DNA of 64,000 bases from Trichocoleus sp. FACHB-40 (GCF_014695915.1 NZ_JACJPF010000031.1:1-64000), one strand, 5' to 3'. Positions 1 through 8,959 are shown, counted from the first letter of the stretch. Translations and numbers: made by a program. Notes: generated from the sequence alone by a model not told the origin.

Positions 1-185
1 CTTAATATTTTAAAAAATTATAGCATTTAATATGAGACGAGCTTTAAAAATTGATTTCAATTGAAGATTATGCCAATTGTCAAAGTAACCCCTTGCCGAG
101 GCAAGTGAATAACCACCACAAAGTCTAAAAATGGAATTATTTTTAGTTTATATATTTACCCTTTCACTACATATTTACCACCACC

Positions 186-443
186 GAAATGCTAAAGCCC
201 TTACATGGAGAATGCGATCGCCCTCTCTTCCTCTGCGTTTCTGGCGTTTATAAAAACGCGATCCCCCGTAAGAAATGCTAAAGCTCTTACATGGAGAATG
301 CGATCGCCCTCTGTCCCTCTGCATCTCTGCTGCTTATGAAAACGCGATCCCCCGTAAGAAATGCTAAAGCCCCTACATCGAGAATGCGATCGCCCTCTGT
401 TCCTCTGCCTCTCTGCCGTTTATAAAAACGCGATCGCATCTTA
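186..443. repeat. Three tandem copies of an 86-bp HIP1-containing repeat
   Basis: Copies begin at 186, 272 and 358 with the word GAAATGCTAAAGC and each is 86 bp long. Every copy contains GCGATCGCCCTCT and an AAAACGCGATC tail. The third copy ends with a full HIP1 site where the first two have GCGATCCCCC. The copies differ by scattered substitutions, so the array is not freshly made. It ends at the stop codon of the MarC gene. An open frame across copy three is a by-product of the repeat. Confidence 0.85.
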
Positions 444-1034
444 CGTTAGAAACAATTCCCGAATTCCAGCACTGCCAATTTCCACCGCCAGTGCTGCTAG
501 AAGAAAACCTAGAAGTTTAGTAATGATAACTGCCCCTTCTGGCCCGATCAAGTGGTCTACGCGAGCAGACAGACGCACAATAAACCAAGTCACGAGCATA
601 GCAGACACAATACCTACCACCACGCTCAGATGAGCATCAGGAGACTCAGACATCAATAGCATCACCGCAGTCAGCGTTCCTGGCCCCGCCAAAAGAGGAA
701 AAGCCAACGGAGTAATCGCCACATCCCGCGTTTCATCAACGACGGGTGTATCCAGTTCTCCCTGGAGCATTTGTAGGGCAATTAACAGCAACAACAGGCC
801 TCCAGCTACCCGCAAAGACCCCATGCTGATTTCTAAATATTTTAGAATCCATTTACCGCCAAAGGCAAATAGCAGCAGCACGCCCGTTGCCACAATACTT
901 GCGCGGTTCACCACATTGTCTCTTTGCTCTGATTCCATGCCCTTAGTCAGGACTAGAAATATCGGTGCATTGCCCAAAGCATCTGCCAAGACAAACACAG
1001 CAACAAAGGTTTTGACCAGAACAGAGATATCCAC
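441..1034 (-). CDS. MarC family integral membrane protein
   Basis: A 197-residue hydrophobic protein with about six membrane helices (near 7-29, 47-64, 72-90, 110-127, 135-152 and 170-190). The MarC/YhgN family pattern is visible: the LGNAPIFLVL loop in the first half and PLAFPLLAGPGTLT at about 107-120 in the second half. Length fits the family, usually about 200 residues. The family was once linked to multiple antibiotic resistance but has no settled function, so no substrate is assigned. It sits in the inner membrane by prediction. The gene stands alone, and its stop codon touches the 86-bp tandem repeat downstream. Confidence 0.9.
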   Translation of the reverse strand: MDISVLVKTFVAVFVLADALGNAPIFLVLTKGMESEQRDNVVNRASIVATGVLLLFAFGGKWILKYLEISMGSLRVAGGLLLLLIALQMLQGELDTPVVDETRDVAITPLAFPLLAGPGTLTAVMLLMSESPDAHLSVVVGIVSAMLVTWFIVRLSARVDHLIGPEGAVIITKLLGFLLAALAVEIGSAGIRELFLT

Positions 1035-1378
1035 GATTGAAGTTTACGAAATGTTTCCTCAACCGTAATGCGATCGCTGTAAAATTTCCCCATTCCGAAG
1101 GTCGATCTAAAACTAACAAGTCAGCAGCCCCCAGCCCTGACTAGCGATCGCCTGTGTCTGATTTTTTTACTTTATCCGCCCTGGATCTTCTTTCGCATCC
1201 CAGCGCGTCTACCTGCGGTTATATTTCTCTAATCTTTTCCTGAAGAAGCAGCCCAAACAATCGCTTACCTCATCTCACAGAAGCGATCGCCCTGTTCTTC
1301 TCTCTTCCTGTCGCGCCTTGGAGCCTTTCTCTAACACGCCATCACTGGTCATTCTGGTGTGCGATCGCTACCCGCCAG
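1035..1378. other. Gene-free interval with several HIP1 sites
   Basis: About 340 bp between the start of the MarC gene and the end of the next small gene. It contains several GCGATCGC or near-HIP1 sites and no convincing reading frame, tRNA or strong hairpin. The MarC promoter should lie in its left part, but no clear -35/-10 pair was found. Confidence 0.6.
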
Positions 1379-1591
1379 TCATACCAACGCCGCAAGACGC
1401 TTCGAGTGCAGTAATTCCCGCGACTCTTGCCGTACCCTACCTTCCATCGCCTCTTTCTGTAACGTAATAAAAGCTGTAAAGTCCTCGAAATCGTACTTTG
1501 TCTGTAAAAGTTGACGTAGCTGATCTTCTGCTTCCACGGTTAGATACCCAGTCGCTAAAGCTTGTTGAACAATTTTACGGATTAGACTCAT
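1379..1591 (-). CDS. Small conserved-type protein, paralogue of the gene at 5728
   Basis: A 70-residue hydrophilic, probably helical protein. The frame can be extended upstream to 1702, but that extension is low-complexity and unlike the family. The ATG at 1591 has a GGGA motif 7-10 bases ahead and lines up with the start of the related gene at 5728: MSLIRKIVQQALATG here against MIRTLVQSAFQTG there. Both then share a xLxxxxxxxIRQxL-like stretch. I do not recognise a domain. Such short proteins occur in several copies in filamentous cyanobacterial genomes as far as I recall. No function is proposed. Confidence 0.6.
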   Translation of the reverse strand: MSLIRKIVQQALATGYLTVEAEDQLRQLLQTKYDFEDFTAFITLQKEAMEGRVRQESRELLHSKRLAALV

Positions 1592-1852
1592 AGTTATTCC
1601 CATCAGAACACGCGAATTTCCTATACAGCATTTTAACTGAAGACCAACCTTGCTTAAGTTTTGTTTCGCTTTTCCGGATAGATAAACCATATATCTATCC
1701 AAAGGAGTAGGCTAAATATCTATATCTAAAAGCTAGATTGTCTGAACTATCACCTTATTACTGGCCACAGAGGCGGCAAAGTAATAACATATGTTTTTAT
1801 GTTCCCAACATCACCAGCGTTTAGGCTGATTTAACTAATCCACGAGAGCCAC

Positions 1853-2665
1853 ATGAAGTCCTATCTTGCCGCCGCCATACAAATGACTAGCTTGCCAGAC
1901 CTGGAAAAAAACCTGGTACAGGCAGAAGAACTGATCGATCTTGCCGTGCGGCAGGGTGCCGAGTTAGTGAGCTTGCCAGAAAACTTTTCCTTCCTGGGAA
2001 AAGAGGAAGATAAGATTGCTCTTGGGGATGCGATCGCCACAAAGAGCGAAAAATTCCTCAAAACAATGGCACAGCGCTTCCAAATTACCATCTTAGGGGG
2101 CGGGTTTCCGGTTCCGGTTGACAGCCACAAAGTTTACAACACCGCCCTGCTCATCGATCCTTCAGGGCAAGAACTCGCCCGTTACGAAAAAGTGCATCTA
2201 TTTGATGTTAACTTGCCCGACGGCAACACCTACCGAGAATCTAGCACAGTTATGGCTGGCACTCGCATACCGCCAGTTTATCCCTCAAAGCACTTAGGTA
2301 ATTTAGGACTCTCGGTGTGCTACGATGTCCGGTTTCCGGAACTTTATCGGCACTTGGCGCAGATGGGAGCGGACATTTTCTTTGTCCCAGCGGCCTTCAC
2401 CGCCTACACTGGCGCGTACCACTGGCAAGTATTACTCCAAGCCAGAGCAATTGAAAACACCTGCTACATTATCGCCCCAGCCCAGACTGGGCAACACTAT
2501 GCCTTGCGGCAGACTCACGGACACGCGATGATTATTGATCCTTGGGGCGTTATTTTAGCGGATGCAGGGGATGCGCCGGGGGTAGCGATCGCAGAAATCA
2601 ACCCCTCTCGCCTCGAACAAGTCCGCCGTCAGATGCCCTCACTGCAACATCGGGTTTTCATGTAA
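1853..2665 (+). CDS. Carbon-nitrogen hydrolase (nitrilase superfamily, Nit1-like amidase)
   Basis: A 270-residue soluble enzyme of the nitrilase superfamily. The Glu-Lys-Cys catalytic triad is visible: E43 in LPENF, K113 in YEKVHLFD and C156 in SVCYDVRFPELYR. These motifs match the Nit branch, whose characterised members hydrolyse deaminated glutathione or omega-amides, so metabolite repair is the best inference. The exact substrate is not certain. The length is normal and the ATG at 1853 opens directly into the first beta strand. The gene stands alone, with about 260 bp of upstream sequence separating it from the divergent small gene. Confidence 0.9.
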   Translation: MKSYLAAAIQMTSLPDLEKNLVQAEELIDLAVRQGAELVSLPENFSFLGKEEDKIALGDAIATKSEKFLKTMAQRFQITILGGGFPVPVDSHKVYNTALLIDPSGQELARYEKVHLFDVNLPDGNTYRESSTVMAGTRIPPVYPSKHLGNLGLSVCYDVRFPELYRHLAQMGADIFFVPAAFTAYTGAYHWQVLLQARAIENTCYIIAPAQTGQHYALRQTHGHAMIIDPWGVILADAGDAPGVAIAEINPSRLEQVRRQMPSLQHRVFM

Positions 2666-2767
2666 CTTCCCCTTAACAATACTGGCGATATGCGAATAAA
2701 GCTGCTTGCCGCCAGTATTGTTGAATGGAAAAAGTCCCGCGAAGTGTTAACACCCACACTTTGCACC

Positions 2768-2887
2768 TTACTTACCAGGCTTTTTTGGCTTAGTAGTATT
2801 TTGGGTGCTAGTATTTTTCGGGGCGCTTCCCTGCCGTCTTGCGGGCTTGCCAATGTTAGAAGGTTGAAACTTTTTATTAGTAGCCAT
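2768..2887 (-). CDS. Small basic protein, 39 residues, hypothetical
   Basis: An open frame from ATG at 2887 to TAA at 2768 encodes a 39-residue protein rich in lysine, asparagine, threonine and proline (start MATNKKFQPSNIGKPARR, end KPKKPGK). No cysteine and no hydrophobic segment. A CAAGAG motif lies about 12 bases before the ATG and could be a weak ribosome binding site. Composition suggests a disordered, possibly nucleic-acid-binding peptide. I do not recognise it with certainty. Longer overlapping frames on both strands look like non-coding translation, which favours this short one. Confidence 0.5.
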   Translation of the reverse strand: MATNKKFQPSNIGKPARRQGSAPKNTSTQNTTKPKKPGK

Positions 2888-2980
2888 AAAAATAACAAAC
2901 TCTTGAAAAACAACGATATGCAGTTCTACAAGGTTGCTCTGGTTGGTTCCTGAAAGTTTGCCAAGCTACTCTTTTGATAT

Positions 2981-3009
2981 ACAAAAACGGGTAGCTAAAA
3001 AGCTACCCG
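2981..3009 (-). terminator. Rho-independent terminator of the aldolase gene
   Basis: A perfect 9-bp stem CGGGTAGCT / AGCTACCCG around a four-base loop. Read on the minus strand it is followed by TTTTTG. It lies about 55 bp past the aldolase stop codon. Confidence 0.85.
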
Positions 3010-3063
3010 CCAAGGAAAATTTTCTATTTTAGATTGGCGATTAAGCCAAAATCCAAAATTTGC

Positions 3064-4143
3064 TTAGACAGTCAAAGCCTTCTTGGTGACAGCGCTCAAC
3101 TCGCCTTTAGCATACTTAGCAGCGAAATCATCCAAAGACACCTGCTTAATCTTGGTGCCTTGACCAGCTGCGCCAAATTGCTGATAGCGATCGCCACAAA
3201 CCTTCTGCATATACTTGATAGAAGGCTTGAGGAAGTGGCGGGGGTCAAACTCCTTAGTATCTTTGGCAAGAGCTTCGCGCACTGCTGCTGTGATAGCCAA
3301 GCGGTTATCAGTGTCGATGTTAACTTTCCGAACACCGCTCTTGATACCCTTTTGAATTTCTTCTACAGGTACACCGTAGGTTTCTGGAATTGTACCGCCA
3401 TACTGGTTAATCAGAGCCAGTAGGTCTTCCGGCACAGAGGAGGAACCATGCATCACTAGGTGCGTGTTTGGCAGACGGCTGTGGATTTCTTCAATCCGGC
3501 TGATAGCCAGGATTTCCCCAGTCGGCTTGCGGGTAAACTTGTAAGCACCGTGGCTGGTACCAATAGCAACCGCCAAAGCATCTACTTGAGTTTGTTCCAC
3601 AAAGGCAACAGCTTCGTCTGGGTCAGTCAGCAGCTGGTCGTGAGAGAGAACTCCTTCCGCACCGTGACCATCTTCTTTGTCACCCATGCCAGTTTCCAGA
3701 GAACCCAGGCAACCCAGTTCGCCTTCGACGCTAACGCCGATGGAGTGTGCAACTTCTACCACTTTCCGGGTGACTTCGACGTTGTACTCGAAGCTGGCTG
3801 GAGTCTTAGCATCTGCTTCTAAGGAGCCATCCATCATGACGCTGGTAAAACCGTGGCTCATGGCAGAGTAGCAGGTAGATGGTGAATTCCCATGATCTTG
3901 GTGCATGGCAATGGGGATGTGGGGGTAAGTTTCCACTGCCGCTAAAATCAGATGGCGCAGAAAGTTTTCTCCAGCATACTTGCGAGCGCCGCGAGAGGCT
4001 TGCAAAATCACGGGACTATTTGTTTCATGGGCAGCCTGCATAATTGCCTGGATCTGCTCCATGTTATTTACGTTATAAGCAGGGATGCCGTAATCGTTTT
4101 CGGCCGCGTGATCCAACATCAGCCGCATTGGTACGAGCGCCAT
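3064..4143 (-). CDS. fba: Class II fructose-bisphosphate aldolase, Calvin-cycle type
   Basis: A 359-residue enzyme that joins or splits dihydroxyacetone phosphate and glyceraldehyde 3-phosphate (also sedoheptulose bisphosphate in the Calvin subtype). Family motifs are clear: AYNVNNMEQ near 22-30, the HQDHGN motif at 81-86 with catalytic D83 and zinc ligand H84, GTSHG, and the phosphate-binding VMHGSSSVP loop. The full length and the long C-terminal part match the cyanobacterial/CbbA subtype. A strong AGGAGG site lies 10 bases before the ATG at 4143. The gene is monocistronic, with its own terminator at 2981-3009. A tRNA-Lys gene lies upstream on the same strand. Confidence 0.97.
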   Translation of the reverse strand: MALVPMRLMLDHAAENDYGIPAYNVNNMEQIQAIMQAAHETNSPVILQASRGARKYAGENFLRHLILAAVETYPHIPIAMHQDHGNSPSTCYSAMSHGFTSVMMDGSLEADAKTPASFEYNVEVTRKVVEVAHSIGVSVEGELGCLGSLETGMGDKEDGHGAEGVLSHDQLLTDPDEAVAFVEQTQVDALAVAIGTSHGAYKFTRKPTGEILAISRIEEIHSRLPNTHLVMHGSSSVPEDLLALINQYGGTIPETYGVPVEEIQKGIKSGVRKVNIDTDNRLAITAAVREALAKDTKEFDPRHFLKPSIKYMQKVCGDRYQQFGAAGQGTKIKQVSLDDFAAKYAKGELSAVTKKALTV

Positions 4144-4371
4144 AATATATGATCCTCCTAGTTAGTGGTCGTCAAGTTAATTTGTTCTAGACGAGCGAAA
4201 TTATTACGATAATCTTAAGATAGTTTACCAGTCTCTAGGGAATTATCTAAGTCAATTCATAGATTATCCCTAACTACAGCAACTATAAACTCGTTTTATA
4301 TACCAAGCGCGAGAAAGTAGAAAATTATTTTTTCTGCCTTTTGTCTTTTTCTATTTGTTTTTATATTTATA

Positions 4372-4443
4372 TGGGTCGCCCGGGATTCGAACCCGGAACT
4401 ATTCGGTTAAAAGCCGAGTACTCTACCGTTGAGTTAGCGACCC
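4372..4443 (-). tRNA. trnK-UUU: tRNA-Lys (anticodon UUU)
   Basis: The minus strand folds into a complete cloverleaf: acceptor stem GGGTCGC/GCGACCC, D-arm ACTC/GAGT, anticodon stem around CTTTTAA with anticodon TTT, and T-arm CCGGG TTCGAAT CCCGG. No CCA is encoded, and the discriminator base is A. Confidence 0.96.
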
Positions 4444-4510
4444 GAAGAAATTTGTGTTTTTCGCACCGTTCATAACGATAACACGAATTACTAGAAATGC
4501 AAAACTTTTT

Positions 4511-5425
4511 TCAGACAAAATTTATGGCTAAGCGCACAAGTGTCTCCAAACTGGCTCCTGGTTCCAGGTGAATTAGTTGCTCACCAGTATTTAGGGCATT
4601 GCGGGCCGCACTCCAAGGTTCTATGCAGTAAAAATCTTTGCCTTTGACCGTCCAAAAGACAAAGGTGGAATAGTTGTTGTCCCAGTTGAGGGTCAGCTGT
4701 AAGTGACGAGCGCGATCGCTAACTGTGGCAGAATTCCCGCTAAGCTGTCGAAAAGCAACATCAATTTCATCAGAGTCTAAGTCAAAGGCACCATTAAACG
4801 AATGGGTTTGCTGAGTGCGCTGATCCAGGTATTCGGTACCGGGGATTTCAAAGCTTAGTTGAGTCTTTTCCGGTGTCCAGAAGTAAGGATGCAAACCTGT
4901 GGAAAAGGGCATCACTGTCCCTGAGTGATTGGTGTAGCGCTGTTGAATTTCTAGCGTATTGCCCAACAGAACGTAGGTGAAGGCGAGTTGAAAGTCAAAA
5001 GGGTAAACGGCGCGTGTGGAGTCGTTGCTGTTTAGGACAAGGGTAAGGCTTGCTTTGTCTTGAGTCTCTTGGTCGGTAACTTCCCAAGGTTGTTCGCGGG
5101 CAAAGCCATGTTGCTTTAGATGGTATGACTGACCGTTAATAGTGTATGTATTTTCGGGTAAATTCCCGCAAATCGGGAAGAGAATCGGAATCCCACCTCT
5201 GACACTCAAGTCTGGATCGGCAAACCGCTCTGCATCTAGGTAGAGGATTTCCTGACCTTTGAGACGTAGGCTGGTGATAATACCGCCTCGTTCGGGAACA
5301 ACCTCTAGGTAAGATTGGGCGGCTTGGTCTGAGAGGACATAGGTTTTGTATTGCTGCTGCTTAATGGCGATCTCAAACACCTGTTTTGTTTCCCCACTTA
5401 TCGGGTGATCAGCTACCAGTCTCAA
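4511..5425 (-). CDS. Aldose 1-epimerase family protein (hexose-6-phosphate epimerase-like)
   Basis: A beta-sandwich galactose mutarotase-like enzyme of 304 residues that would interconvert alpha and beta anomers of a sugar or sugar phosphate. Visible motifs: GGIPILFPICGNLPE at about 77-91, KQHGFAR with H106, TGLHPYFW with H179, and CIEPWSA near the C-terminus holding the likely catalytic glutamate. The RGG-ILFP pattern resembles the D-hexose-6-phosphate epimerase branch more than classical GalM; the substrate is inferred. A GTG at 5380 is an alternative start that would remove 15 residues and better fit the usual N-terminus. It is flanked by tRNA-Lys downstream. Confidence 0.88.
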   Translation of the reverse strand: MRLVADHPISGETKQVFEIAIKQQQYKTYVLSDQAAQSYLEVVPERGGIITSLRLKGQEILYLDAERFADPDLSVRGGIPILFPICGNLPENTYTINGQSYHLKQHGFAREQPWEVTDQETQDKASLTLVLNSNDSTRAVYPFDFQLAFTYVLLGNTLEIQQRYTNHSGTVMPFSTGLHPYFWTPEKTQLSFEIPGTEYLDQRTQQTHSFNGAFDLDSDEIDVAFRQLSGNSATVSDRARHLQLTLNWDNNYSTFVFWTVKGKDFYCIEPWSAARNALNTGEQLIHLEPGASLETLVRLAINFV

Positions 5426-5727
5426 ACTTTAACAAACTTTTATACCCATCCTCATTAAGTTTATGCCTTTTTAACAGTTGTTCTTCTAAGCTGTCATTAA
5501 GGGATGGGTAACATATTTTACTTCGGTTAAAAGCTAGAGTCTCCATGCACAAATTAGCAAGAGCGAACAGTCAATCAGCCAACCCTCAAATAGTTTGCCT
5601 TAGCTGTGACCCAAATCACAGGTGAATACCGCCTAAAATCACACTTAATGACCGATTTCAATCAATATCCACGTTTGAAAAGTATTAGATACTAAGAATA
5701 CACACTCGAAGGATGCACGCCTACATC

Positions 5728-5970
5728 ATGATTCGCACACTTGTACAATCGGCTTTCCAAACAGGTTGTCTCAGCGTTGCTTCAGAAGGATTGATTCGCC
5801 AGGTGCTGGTGAACAAATGCTACCAGTCATCCGATTTAGAAGCTCTTCATTCCCTTTATGAGGCAGTGAATGCAGGTCAGATCAAAAGAGAGGCGGGCGC
5901 GGGTGTGGCAATGGTATCTTTAGGAGTCCTGGCTTTCAGGCCCTTAGCAGAGGGCTGCAAAGCGTCCTGA
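5728..5970 (+). CDS. Small conserved-type protein, paralogue of the gene at 1379
   Basis: An 80-residue protein. Its N-terminal 45 residues resemble the 70-residue product encoded at 1379-1591, with the same spacing of hydrophobic residues (LVQxAxxTGxLSV, then LIRQVL). The C-terminal third differs and is rich in glycine and alanine. The frame can also start at an ATG at 5713, which overlaps a GAAGGA motif. That motif would serve the 5728 ATG at about 14 bases, rather far. Homology with the paralogue favours 5728. The function is unknown, and no membrane segment is certain. Confidence 0.6.
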   Translation: MIRTLVQSAFQTGCLSVASEGLIRQVLVNKCYQSSDLEALHSLYEAVNAGQIKREAGAGVAMVSLGVLAFRPLAEGCKAS

Positions 5971-6800
5971 TTAATTCATTGAGGGATGCCGCAATACCGG
6001 AAAGCTACATATATTGATATATTCATAAAAATTTCCCCGTTCTAGCCGCCGACTTTGCCCAAGAATTATTAGAATGATTAATAAGAACTACCAATTGCAG
6101 CTTAGATGCACTTCGTGGAAAAAACGCGAGTAGTAATGTCAAAATTGATGGCTGCCGCAGCTTGACTTGTTTCCCGTCGGTGCTTTTCTCATCAGTAACC
6201 TTCCATCTACTCTACTCAAAGCGCTTGTGTGAGACCCGCAACTATTGTCATTCAAGTTTTTCTAGTCAGCCAATGACCTTGAATGAAGATGGAAGCGAGC
6301 TTTTAAGAGAAGCAACTTGGCGTCTACGAGCTTGTAGCTGGGGAGTATTGTGAAATTACCATCTTAAATACCACAGGATTCAAGCTAAACTTTGAGATTA
6401 AATCGGTAACATCATTTAGAACCCTCACCTTGAATTTTTGTCCTTACCCTCAATTCCCACATTTTCCTAGAAATCGGCGCCGGGCAGACCAAAAGGCATC
6501 CTCGCCAGCCCAAAAACTGGATTTCCAGCCTGAACCTGGAAAGGAAATCCCACCTGCGAGATTTTGGAGAGCGAGTTGGAGGAAAAATTCTTTTTCCCTC
6601 TCCCTGTCGGGGAAAAATCCCTATCCTCAAATTCGCTTCAAGATTCGAGAATTTGGGGAAAAGTGGGTAAAGATGAAAAGTGGAACTTGCCAGAAGTGGG
6701 GCAGTCAAATCGTATCAAGTTGGAAAGAAGTTGTGTATCCAAAAATTGGTTCACAGGTTTCTTACGGATTAAAAACTTATCAGCTCAGGAGAAGCAACCC
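5971..6800 (+). other. Long hairpin-rich interval, possible structured leader of the DUF6679 gene
   Basis: No convincing gene is seen here, though frames open by chance on both strands. The right half (6430-6700) is dense in inverted repeats. TGGATTTCC at 6519-6528 faces GGAAATCC around 6540. GGAAAAA TTC TTTTTCC forms a tight hairpin near 6582-6598. CCTCAAATTC and GAATTTGGGG form a stem at about 6625-6658. A long-range match pairs CCCACATTTTCC (6456-6467) with GGGGAAAAGTGGG (6655-6667), which would enclose about 190 bases. This could be a structured 5' leader or a small RNA. The left half (5971-6400) shows nothing I can name. Confidence 0.45.
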
Positions 6801-7112
6801 ATGCTACACCGCAAGATTTATCAACTCTGTTGCGATGGTCGTGAGGTCTGTATTTTCTTGCGGGACCAACAACGCTGGATAGAACGCGCTCGCATTCTTG
6901 ACATTGAAGGAGATTTAGTAACACTCCGGTATGAAACTGAAGAAGAAGATGAAGTTTGTTCTTGGGAAGAAATGGTTCGCCTGGAAAGCATCGGTGCTGT
7001 AACTCAGAAGTTGGCTTCAGTACCGCGAGGAAATGTTGAACCTCTTGTATCTGACGATTGCCCAGAAGCTGAGCAAATTCGTCCGAGTTTCCCAGACTCG
7101 AATCCAGACTAA
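6801..7112 (+). CDS. DUF6679 family protein (cyanobacterial, unknown function)
   Basis: A 103-residue acidic protein that starts MLHRKIYQLCCDGREVC and continues with RDQQRWIERARILDIEGDL, the pattern I know as DUF6679, a family of conserved cyanobacterial proteins without assigned function. The frame is open upstream to 6564, but the ATG at 6801 has an AGGAG site 9 bases ahead, and the sequence before it is hairpin-rich and non-family. The conserved part covers about residues 1-80, and the tail is acidic and proline/serine rich. A strong terminator follows 3 bases past the stop, so the transcript ends here. Confidence 0.85.
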   Translation: MLHRKIYQLCCDGREVCIFLRDQQRWIERARILDIEGDLVTLRYETEEEDEVCSWEEMVRLESIGAVTQKLASVPRGNVEPLVSDDCPEAEQIRPSFPDSNPD

Positions 7113-7114
7113 AC

Positions 7115-7153
7115 AGTTAAAAAGGCAAAATTCAAAGTTTTGCCTTTTTAACT
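7115..7153 (+). terminator. Strong bidirectional terminator after the DUF6679 gene
   Basis: A perfect 16-bp stem AGTTAAAAAGGCAAAA with a 7-base loop. The A-run on one arm and the T-run on the other let it act in both directions. It sits between two convergent genes (DUF6679 and the beta-CASP hydrolase). Confidence 0.9.
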
Positions 7154-7206
7154 ATGCAACTCGAAGCCACTACCATAATCGGTACTCGGATTTGGTGGTG
7201 GTTACT

Positions 7207-8886
7207 TCACTCTTCAAGACTTTCTAAGTCGGTATCAGAGGGTGTAGCGTTGGGATGCGCCGTTTCAAAAACTGGACAGTATCCCTCTGGTGTGACTTTA
7301 AAACCATAGAGGGGCGAGTCCTGATTCCAACAGCGTTGTCCCCGTTGGTGCAGGCAATTGCCGCAGCATTCAATACTCAGCGGAACTTTGGCATTGCTGC
7401 TCTGACTAAGTAGTTCCCGTTGGGACAAGCCGCGCAATACGAGTTCTTCACCCTGCCATCGGGCTTCTACTAAACCAGTGTCAGAAAAGTTAGTAAAGCG
7501 GGGGTCTAGAGCGATCGCTTCTGGTAAAGTAATTGTGACCACGGCTCCCAATTCCGACAGTTCCCCTTCATAGCTGGTTTCTGGTGCCGCAGGTTGCACA
7601 AACGTCTCGCCTATCGGGAGTTCTACCAACGTTCCCGCGCCTGGAGAATGCAAGTGGTAGCGGTTGTGTAACTCCTCCAAACCAGTTAAATCAGCCAAAT
7701 AAGTCGGGGAGCCGTGAACAAAAATTACGTGCTGCGGACGGAGATTGTGGATTAACTGGGTGGTTCCCAAACCATCCGAATGCTGTGCCAGTAAATAGTC
7801 CTGAGCAATCAGTGCTTCGCCGCCAGTAGTGAGGCTGTAGGGATATGGCATTGCCATGTTCCTACGTTGCTGAGGTTGTAATAATACCCAAGGCCCGGTG
7901 CCTGGTTGACAGTATTCCCTTAAATCGTGACTTTCATCGGTGAGGACGATACAGGGAGACTTACCAATCGAGGAACGCTGTTCTGAAGGCAACCGGCGCA
8001 CACGAGGACGCACCCGCTCATCCCAAAATAAAGATTGATGTCGGGCAAAATTTTGTACTGATGATGGGAGAGAGGGTAGCAGTTCCAGATAGGCATCGCA
8101 GCCAGCTGCAACGTTGCCATCTACCCAAATGTCTAAATTTTGACCAGTGAATAGGTGGTGACTCCGCAACAGCATTAGGAGTTCTTGCCCTAGCCCTAAA
8201 GTCGGGACAGGCATTAAGACAGATTTCGCCCCAGCGATCGCTTGATTAATTCGCTCTGCAAGGTTGTTTTCTTGGTTTCGTCGGTGGGGATGCCGTGCTG
8301 TGCCATAACTGCCTTCCACAATTAGCACATCAGGCTCTAAGCCGCGCAAAGCTTCCAAGGGCAACCCTTCCACCAGCCGGGAATTGGAGAGAAAGAAGTC
8401 ACCTGTGTAAAGTAGCGAGTAGGTGCGTTGTGGAGCAGTGTAGGTGAGCAATATTGCCGCAGCGCCTGGTAAATGCCCGGCTGGGAACAATTCCGCCGCT
8501 AGTCCGGTTTGGAATTCCACAGGCGATCGCATCGGCAAAGCCTGACACAATTGCGGAATATCCTTAATATCTACCTCTGGCCAATTCAGCGGCAGTAGTT
8601 GGGTTGTCACCTCACTGGCGTAAATTGGCAACTGTGGGAAAGCCTGACGTAACGCCAGTAACCCACGAGCGTGATCCGAGTGTGCATGGCTGCACAGCAC
8701 CAAATCTACTGGAGGATTTCCTGCTTTCAAAAGCGGCGAAATATCCGCCAAACCACAGTCTAAAAGAACGCGGTATTGGCCCAACCGCACCAGCAAACAT
8801 ACCCCTTCGTCGCTATGACCAACGCCATAGGGCAAATAGGCTAGATCATCGTAGCCGTGAGATGATGCCGGGGGAGCTTGACTCAT
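7207..8886 (-). CDS. Metallo-beta-lactamase/beta-CASP hydrolase with C-terminal Cys-rich extension
   Basis: A 559-residue protein with an N-terminal metallo-beta-lactamase fold: HxHxDH at 67-72 (SHAHSDHA), PAGHLPGAA and YTGDFF supply the other metal ligands. A beta-CASP insertion and a FVHGSP motif follow. This architecture is typical of RNA exonuclease/mRNA 3'-processing-like nucleases. A C-terminal region of about 150 residues ends in a cysteine cluster (CCGNCLHQRGQRC, then YCP) that could bind zinc or a cluster. The C-terminal module looks lineage-specific. RNA is the likely substrate by family, but this is inference. It is convergent with the DUF6679 gene across the shared terminator. Confidence 0.85.
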   Translation of the reverse strand: MSQAPPASSHGYDDLAYLPYGVGHSDEGVCLLVRLGQYRVLLDCGLADISPLLKAGNPPVDLVLCSHAHSDHARGLLALRQAFPQLPIYASEVTTQLLPLNWPEVDIKDIPQLCQALPMRSPVEFQTGLAAELFPAGHLPGAAAILLTYTAPQRTYSLLYTGDFFLSNSRLVEGLPLEALRGLEPDVLIVEGSYGTARHPHRRNQENNLAERINQAIAGAKSVLMPVPTLGLGQELLMLLRSHHLFTGQNLDIWVDGNVAAGCDAYLELLPSLPSSVQNFARHQSLFWDERVRPRVRRLPSEQRSSIGKSPCIVLTDESHDLREYCQPGTGPWVLLQPQQRRNMAMPYPYSLTTGGEALIAQDYLLAQHSDGLGTTQLIHNLRPQHVIFVHGSPTYLADLTGLEELHNRYHLHSPGAGTLVELPIGETFVQPAAPETSYEGELSELGAVVTITLPEAIALDPRFTNFSDTGLVEARWQGEELVLRGLSQRELLSQSSNAKVPLSIECCGNCLHQRGQRCWNQDSPLYGFKVTPEGYCPVFETAHPNATPSDTDLESLEE

Positions 8887-8959
8887 TATTCGATTGATAT
8901 TTGCAATTTAGAATTGTGGATTCCGACTCAATCCAAATCGGTTTAAAATCCAAAATTAA

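Noticed and set aside
186-443. CRISPR array
   Set aside because: The unit is an 86-bp tandem repeat with no alternating unique spacers, and no cas genes are in the window.
361-633. 90-residue plus-strand frame over the third tandem repeat
   Set aside because: Translation is composed of repeat DNA and the reverse of the MarC gene; no ribosome site or protein-like composition.
2629-2953. 87- and 94-residue frames on opposite strands
   Set aside because: Composition is random-like and they overlap the nitrilase end; the short basic frame at 2768-2887 is more plausible.
6412-6882. Overlapping frames on both strands before the DUF6679 gene
   Set aside because: Both arise from palindromic sequence; neither translation looks like a protein and the DUF6679 start at 6801 has a proper ribosome site.
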